Positions 57,785-64,000 of a DNA stretch of 64,000 nucleotides are shown piece after piece. The stretch is from contig NC_133299.1 of the NCBI RefSeq assembly GCF_005239225.2, positions 11,908,967-11,972,966 of the forward strand, written 5' to 3'. The stretch is from Populus alba. Its lineage: Eukaryota > Streptophyta > Magnoliopsida > Malpighiales > Salicaceae. The notes under the pieces are model-generated. The model had not been told where the DNA came from. It was given only the letters and a program-made list of their open reading frames with translations, and searched no databases. The stretch's first letter is position 1. Each line of letters begins with the position of its first letter. The translations under genes were made by a program, and so were the position numbers.

Positions 57785-59160
57785 ATGTATCAAGTTTCAC
57801 TTAAAGGGTTGCACATGGTGGATTATTGTAATGAGGTTGAGAGTTTTATTAATTACACACTATCTAATCCAAAAAGTATTAGTGGAGGCAATATTAAATG
57901 TCCATCTAAGATGTGTAAAAATAAAAAGTTTCTCGATCTAGATATTGTTACAATGCATCTTCTACAAAAAGATTCATGAAAAAAATACTTGTGTTGATTT
58001 GCACATGGAGAACCATACCTTATAAGACCATGGTCGCAATGATGGTTGGGTCAACTTTAAGGAGTATGGTTATGGATGCAAAAGAATAAATAAAAGTTAT
58101 GCAAGTGAATGTTCAATCATAGATGAAAAACCAAATATAAAAGCAACCAGGTTTTTTGAACTTATGAAAGATTTCGACAAATCATTATGAGATTAGTGCA
58201 TAAATCACAGTATATTATTGGTCGTTGCATATTGTACTACTTTAAAAATGCATATTTAACCAAGTGCAAAACCTATATCCATGCTCTGTATAAACCTAGA
58301 ATCGGTAGGGGAAAGACTTTTGTTGCACATAGAAAACTAAGATACTTTCTAATCACTTCTAGACTGTAAAGGTTATTCATGTCTTCAAAGATTGCTGAGC
58401 ACATAATATGGCATCATTCACATGATACAATGGATGAAGTTAAGATGCACCATTTTGATGGTGCATGGAAGTAGTTTAATAAGGTGTATGCTTAGTTTTC
58501 AATAAAATAACAAAACATATGTGTTGGGTTATGTATAAAAGGATTCAATCCATTCGAGTAATTTGCTGCACCATATTCTTGTTGGTTGGTGATACTCATA
58601 GCTTACAACTTGCTATTAGGGATGTGAATGAGATCGGAGTTCATGTTCTTATCTACGGTCATTCTCGATTCTAATAGTTTAGGTAGGAATATAGATATTT
58701 ATCTTCGATCATTGATTGATAACTTGAATCAGTATTGGTTATTTGGGACTTTGACACATGATGTCATGAGGAAACAAAGTTTTCTAATGATGACAACTTT
58801 GATGTTGACTATCGATGATTCCTATGTATGAGATGGTTTCTTGTTAGAGCATGCATGGAAAATTAGAATGCCATACTCTATGAAAAATGACAAGGCTTTT
58901 ACCTTAATAAATTGTGGTAAAACATCTTATTTATTTATTTATTTCCATCGAAGGTTCTTGCCAACCGATCACAAGTATAGAAAGAAATACTTTGTAGGTA
59001 TAGTTGAAAGACACATTGCACTACCAATATTGCTACGTGAAGAATTGTATGACATGGTCTCGTAGTACAAAAGCATTATGTTTGGTTTTCAATCCGATAA
59101 GTAGAAGTTTCATAGTATTGGTATGACTCGTAATTGGAGAAGAAGAAAATTTAATAAAAG
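57785..59160 (+). pseudogene. CACTA (En/Spm) TNP2-type transposase pseudogene
   Basis: The start resembles the transposase-associated domain of plant CACTA elements: ESFINYTLSNPKSISGGNIK with CPSKMCKNKK and YLCWFAHGEPY. Next come TNP2-type blocks: YKPRIGRGKTFVAHRKLRYF, LRLFMSSKIAEH..WHHSHDT, FNPFE.FAAPYSCW, and EFMFLSTVILDSNSLGRNID. The last recognised piece is KAFTLINCGKTS, FHRRFLPTDHKYRKKYFVG and LYDMVS. At least eight stops or frameshifts break it. The N-terminal two-thirds is represented; the C-terminal part and the CACTA inverted ends were not found. The next insertion (59239) may have removed them. Confidence 0.85.
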
Positions 59161-59238
59161 ATTTGAACTAATTTTAAATGTAAAGAATCAATATGTAATG
59201 AAATTGACTTCAATGTAATTTTTCTGGTTGTTTCTATT

Positions 59239-59394
59239 TGAGAATAATTAAAAGGCTTAACCTATTGGTTAGCCAACCCTGTCTCTATATATATGTGTAA
59301 GGCATTATACAGTAATGATGGTGGAAGTTACCACACAAGAGTATGACTACAATATTTCTATATACAATATTTTATATATAGGTACATTCTATAA
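59239..59394 (-). repeat. 3' LTR (gene orientation) of the short-LTR copia element
   Basis: It matches 63793-63931 along its length: TGAGAATAATT, CCTATTGGTTAGCCAACCC, and GTACATTCTATAA at the far end. Confidence 0.8.
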
Positions 59395-59399
59395 GATGC

Positions 59400-60240
59400 C
59401 TCCTCAAGCTGATGGTGGAGGATCATACCGAAGCGTAAAATGAAAAGCAGTAAACGGAGTAGTGGAAAATGGCTTAGTAAAGACATCTGCAAGTTGATCC
59501 TGAGAGGAAATAAAATTAATCTGAATTTCCTTCTTTGCAACTCTATTTAAAAAAAAATGACAATCAACCTCAACATGTTTTGTGCAAGCATTAAAAACAT
59601 GATTCACAGACAAATAAGTGTCACTAAGGTTATCACACCAAATAATAGGAGCATAAACAGACGGAATATGAAGATCTGTTAATAATTATTAAAGCTAAAT
59701 AACCTCAGCAGTGCCATCTACTAAGGCTTTGTACTTAGCTTTAATAGAAGAGCAAGCAATTGTACGTTGCTTACCTGATTTTCATAAAATCAGTGTCTAA
59801 CCAAAGAGCATAAGATAACCACCCATAGATTTTCTAACATCAACATTACCTACCCAATTTGTATCTGTAAAGCCAAGTAAGACAAAGGAAGAACTATAAG
59901 TAATATGAAGGCCATGTGTCATCGTACCTTTAAGATAACGCAAGATGCGTTTAACAATAGCCCAATGAGAATTTGTAAGAGTATGCATAAATTGATAGAC
60001 TCTATTAACAGCAAAGCATATATCTAGTCTCATAAAAGTGAGATGTTGAAGGGCACCAACAATTTAATGAAAGTGTGTAGCATTAGAAAATAAAGGATTT
60101 GGTAGTATGGTAGTTTTGGATGTCGAGATAAGAGTATCAACAGTTTTGCAAGATAACATACAAGCCTACATGAGGATGTCAAGTGTATATTTATGTTGTC
60201 AAAGCATAAGACCCATACCAATAGGCATAACCTCAATACC
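59400..60240 (-). pseudogene. copia RNase H region
   Basis: MRLDICFAVNRVYQFMHTLT with RILRYLKGTMTHGLHI and GFTDTNWVGNVDVRKSMGGY (60033-59797) precedes the RNase H end, NACTKHVEVDCHFF and QINFISSQDQLADVFTKPFS (59613-59404). These are the standard copia motifs after RT. Frames are interrupted. Confidence 0.85.
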
Positions 60241-60294
60241 TAAAAAATAATGAACAATACCCAAGTTGCGAAGCTTAAATTCTAAGCTTAATAG

Positions 60295-60900
60295 TTATAT
60301 GAGGCGTTGAAGTAGAAGAGAGTTGTTACCCGTAAGTAGAATATCATCAATATAAACTAGAAGATAACAAATATTAATACCAACAGAGAAGATAAATAAT
60401 GAGGTATCCACCTTATAAGTATGAAAACCAATAAATAACAGAAAGTCATTCAGACGAATATACCAAGCCCACGAAGCCTGTTTTAAACCATATAGGGACT
60501 TATATAATCTACATATATGAAAAGGGAGAGCAGAGTTAACAAAACCTAGAGATTGTTTCGTGTAGACCTCCTCATCAAGAACACCATTAAGGAAGGCATT
60601 ATGGATATCAAGCTGATAGATTTTCCAATCACATGAAACGATAATGGAGAAGACTAATATAACGGTCACCTGTTTGACTAAAGGTTTTCGAGTAATCAAT
60701 ACCTTATTACTGAGTGAAACCTCTAGCAACTAGACGCACCTTATACCTCTCAATGCTGCCCTCAGATCTACATTTAATCTTGTACACCTACCGACTACCA
60801 ACAACATTCACCGAAGGGTGAAACAACACTAGGATTCAACTTTTGTTAGTGTGTAAGGCCTGAATTTCCTTGTGCATAACAATATGCAATGCCTCATACA
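60295..60900 (-). pseudogene. copia reverse transcriptase (RVT_2) region
   Basis: DWKIYQLDIHNAFLNGVLDE is the conserved RT block with the first catalytic Asp. It is followed by YKSLYGLKQASWAWYIRLND and LLVYIDDILLTGNN, the YxDD catalytic box as YIDD. The 144-codon stretch 60729-60295 is uninterrupted. Upstream parts need frame changes. Confidence 0.9.
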
Positions 60901-61265
60901 TATTAACATCATTAAAAACAAGTGACTTATGAGTAATAGAAGAAACTACCCAACTGAAAAAGGCAGTTGTAATTATCTTGGACAATGCTATCTTGGGCTG
61001 TCTAAGAGGGAGAACTATGGGATGTTGGCTAGCTGTTAGGCATGGAGAATGAGAGTTAGTACCTGGAAGTTGTTAGAGAGGATATAAGGAAAGTTCTACA
61101 CAGAGCTGCAGGCCGGCTAGAGAGGCGGTGGAGGGACTGGTTTGTGCAATAGACATTGGCGAAGCTACTACAGAACTGGGTTATTCTGCAGCATCAAACT
61201 GTAGGCAAGAGCATCTAGCGATGAAGAACCTGTTCCTGCATAATAATCATTTGAAAAACAAGCAG

Positions 61266-62090
61266 CTAGTGACAGTATGAAAGGGTTAGAAGAGGGTGAA
61301 GTGGAGGCAGAATCTGTGGGCAAGGGGGGATTTGTTGGGGTGTGGCAGAGGGAAGAACAAGGGTGCTGTTTGGGTCGGTCGGTAAAGTGGTAGGCTGAAA
61401 GAGTTGGGGAGGATTTAAGGTTGGAAGTTGTGTTGGTTGTGTGGAGTGTACTGGTGTATGTGTTATATGTTCAGAATTCATAAAAGGAAAGACATTTCCA
61501 TGAAAACAAACATGACATGAGAAATAAATACGATGAGATGCTAAATTAAGACAACGATAACCAAGATGAGATGACATGAGACATAAATACGATGAGATGC
61601 CATTGGCCTAAAAGGGTTAAGCCAGTTTCGACAATATTTCAATGACGACGTTCAACAATGCCATTTTGTTCTTGAGTATAAGGGTAGATTAACCAATGAT
61701 GAATACCAGTAGTCTAAAAAACATTATTTAACTTATGATATTCACTGCCCAATCAATTTGAATAGATTTCATTTTAAGTGAAAACTAACGCTTAACAAGT
61801 GTTTGAAAACGTTGAAAAATGGAAAACAAATCAGATTTGGCAATAAACGGATAATACCATATATGTTTGGTACGCGCATCAACAAATATAACAAAGTAAC
61901 AAAAGAGATAAGAAGAAAACATAAGAGTAGGGCCCCAAACATCACTAAATATTAAATTAAGTGGGGAAGAAGTTTTATGACCCATAGGCCGCAATGATAG
62001 ACGTAACGACTTGCCTAATTGACAAGCTTGACACTGAGCAATAGAGCGTCTAGAAGTATATACAGTTTTATTGTTTGAAACTAACAAATT
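61266..62090 (-). pseudogene. copia GAG-pre-integrase and integrase region
   Basis: CQACQLGKSLRLSLRP is the CxxC end of the GAG-pre-integrase zinc motif. It is followed by PLNLIFSDVWGPTLMFSSYL and YFVIFVDARTKHIWYYPF, the integrase core start with its Asp. The H-rich and later core parts (61780-61600) need frame changes. A proline/threonine-rich linker (61577-61266) includes GYRCLNLASHRIYFS. Confidence 0.85.
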
Positions 62091-62699
62091 TAAAATGTGA
62101 GGGGTTGGATGATGACCTAAACAACGATGTCATATATCGACAGTCACGGAGATGCAAGGGGACCAAAAAGCTTAAGAAATTGACGTGGCAGAAGACTCGA
62201 AAAGGACATAAAAACCATCATTACTCTGATTAGAAAGGAGAACTTCCTTAGTGATGAGATCCTTGACATAAATATAGAAGCGTGAAATTCAAAATAAACA
62301 TGATTATAATGATAAAATTATAATGGTTTGTAATATGAGGCATATAAAGAACATTTGATAATGTAAAAATATGTTTTAGGGAATAGAATGTAGTATGTCC
62401 AATATGTGATATGTTAGGCCCTTACCGTCACCAACATGTAAATGATCATTACTAAGATAATGTGAAAAATCAGTCAGAGTTGCAAGATCAGGTATGACGT
62501 GTTGATTCACGTTGGTGTTGGGGAACCAAGTTGTAGCAAAAACATTCCCAACAACAAGATGAGCAGAGGGCTTCTAGGTACAATTGCAAAACTGGGAACA
62601 ATAAGGAGTCGTGTGATCGAAACTAGAGCGCTCTAACAACAGACATGTTGTTGTCTAGACCATTGGCCAACCCCAGTGTTATGCTTGGTCTATTACCAG

Positions 62700-63711
62700 T
62701 TGTTTGGTCGCTAGTCTATAACAGATTGGCCCATGTTATGATGAGTGTAGTTGTTGTTGTTTGGATGCCAATAACCACAAGAACGACCCTGTTACGGCTG
62801 AAGTTTGAGCTGTGATGAGACATGACAAGATGAGCAGAAGGTTGTGGTGTTGGCAACAAAGGTAGGTGCGATAACAGAGAGGCAAAGACGTTCATAGACT
62901 GAAGAGAGTTATGCAGAAATTCATGGGTAAAAAGATTACTGTGTAGATCAGCATACAACAACGATTTTGTCTTGGTTATAAGACTCATTACCAAGTCTTT
63001 GAACTCACCACAAAAGCAACAAAAACACATATATATTGAAGTCTTCAAAGGACATGGGGTGACTAACAGCAACCAATTCATCAAATAACGATTTGGCTTG
63101 ATGCATGTAGATACTTATTGATGAGACACTTTACCAAAGATCTTGGAAGGAACCATGGAGTTGCATGATGTGAGAATTAGAAAGAGACACAAGAGTTTTC
63201 TAAAGAGTGTGCCAAACACATTGCAAGGTATGACAATCTACCACAAGATGCAACACATCCACCGAAAAAGAGGAGAGTAATGCACTCAAAATAAGTTGAT
63301 CATGTTGCTTCCAAACAAGAAAAGAAGGGCTGATTGTGGAGGAAGAATCAGTAGAACTATCAGAAACATAAGACGGAGGACATGACATGGAGCCGTCAAC
63401 GAAGTGAAAAACACCTTGATTAAGGAGATAGGGATTCCTCTGCATTCGCCAATAGACATAATTTGTGTTTGTAAGTTTTAACGAAACATCTTGGTGGGTG
63501 TTTGATAGAGCAACAATAGCTGGAGTTTGTGTTCCCATAATTTACAGAGGAACGACATAGCTTATGAGAATGAGCTAGAGATGTGTTTTGTAAGTGGAGG
63601 CTGTTGTTGTGGAGGAAGGACACCACATGTAGTAGCTTGTAAAGAGCTGGCTAGTTGGGCTGCACCACTGATGGTGAGGGAGAAGTCAGCGACAGTAGCA
63701 ATAGAATCCAT
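62700..63711 (-). pseudogene. copia gag region
   Basis: The ATG at 63711 opens MDSIATVADFSLTISGAAQL. After a break, the gag core reads VSLKLTNTNYVYWRMQRNPY and FVDGSMSCPP, then WKQHDQLILSALLSSFS, the usual copia gag (UBN2) layout. A serine/histidine-rich C-terminal part follows at 63084-62716. In-frame stops make it non-functional. Confidence 0.8.
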
Positions 63712-63777
63712 TTAGGAAAAGTAGAGAGAAGTCCAGCTGCAAGGGGAAGAGGGAGAGAAGAGTTCTAACGACAAAAG

Positions 63778-63792
63778 GCTATAATGCCAAGT
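63778..63792 (-). other. Primer-binding site of short-LTR copia element
   Basis: Minus-strand TTGGCATTATAGCC lies two bases after the LTR end. It matches the tRNA-Met-type site with a few substitutions. Confidence 0.7.
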
Positions 63793-63931
63793 TGAGAATA
63801 ATTAGAAGGCTTGACCTATTGGTTAGCCAACCCTTTTTATATATGTGTGTAGGGCAATATACAATAGTAATTATAGAGGTTACCATACAAGAGTATACCT
63901 ACAATATTTTCTATATAAGTACATTCTATAA
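63793..63931 (-). repeat. 5' LTR (gene orientation) of the short-LTR copia element
   Basis: Paired with 59239-59394. At about 140-156 bp the LTRs are unusually short for copia. Confidence 0.8.
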
Positions 63932-64000
63932 TATTCCTTTACAAAGAACTATTGTTAACATTGATGGAATGTTTATTATTGTAGCTTTATTATTATGTTA

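Larger units (their letters stand above)
59239..63931 (-). mobile_element. Ty1/copia LTR retrotransposon with very short LTRs, decayed
   Basis: LTRs of about 156 bp (59239-59394) and 139 bp (63793-63931) flank a minus-strand gag-pol. Read on the minus strand, a primer-binding site TTGGCATTATAGCC (family form TTGGTATCAGAGCC) directly follows the right LTR, and a purine tract GCTTGAGGAGGCATC precedes the left one. Domain order is gag, protease, integrase, RT, RNase H. Stops and frameshifts are present, but all main domains remain, so it is the most complete element of the window. Target duplication is unclear (possibly TATT). Confidence 0.85.

Noticed and set aside
59239..63931. Claiming TATT as the target duplication of the short-LTR copia element
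   Set aside because: Only four bases match, and the far LTR end cannot be fixed from two copies.
1..64000. tRNA, rRNA, known microRNA, CRISPR or organellar insert
   Set aside because: I looked for conserved tRNA arm motifs, common plant microRNA sequences and chloroplast or mitochondrial gene segments by eye and found none. A covariance-model search would be needed to exclude small RNA genes.

Overview
ORGANISM. This is nuclear DNA of a flowering plant, most likely a poplar or close relative (Salicaceae). The reasons are spliced genes with GT-AG introns, very AT-rich intergenic DNA, plant-type LTR retrotransposons of both superfamilies, a CACTA transposase remnant, LINE fragments, and short non-autonomous elements that I recognise as common in Populus. 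The genus is inferred from repeat style and gene order; it was not checked against any database. LAYOUT. Positions 1-10000 are a cluster of three decayed LTR retrotransposons: a minus-strand Ty1/copia running off the left edge, a plus-strand Ty3/gypsy (1917-5747, target duplication GATTT) and a plus-strand Ty1/copia (6251-9983, target duplication AGAAT). The last two keep both LTRs but have lost reverse transcriptase by internal deletion. Positions 10400-20000 have a more genic base composition but hold decayed genes: an LC8 dynein light chain relic (+), a LINE reverse-transcriptase fragment (+), and a multi-exon mitochondrial carrier pseudogene (-). Positions 20000-33900 are AT-rich repeats, a decayed gypsy element (about 30010-32790) and a truncated LINE-like copy (25365-26780). 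Positions 34100-42600 are the functional core: an intact single-exon glyoxal/galactose-oxidase-like gene (+, 34159-35745) and an intact four-exon NPF (NRT1/PTR) transporter gene (-, 38220-42477, 587 codons plus stop), which converge on each other. Positions 43000-64000 are again repeats: a 1.1-kb solo LTR with target duplication CCATC, a second LINE-like copy in opposite orientation, a copia gag relic, a CACTA transposase relic, and a 4.7-kb copia element with very short LTRs. HOW THE GENES RELATE. Carrier, glyoxal oxidase and NPF5-type transporter lie in the same order as, to my recollection, At3g53940-At3g53950-At3g53960 of Arabidopsis. The two inner genes are intact while the carrier is dead, as expected for one of two duplicated blocks that lost a member. 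The two intact genes have unrelated biochemistry (secreted copper-radical oxidase; membrane transporter), so the linkage is ancestral rather than functional. LIMITS. No tRNA, rRNA, CRISPR or recognisable microRNA gene was found by eye. Exon limits come from splice consensus and family knowledge, not transcripts.
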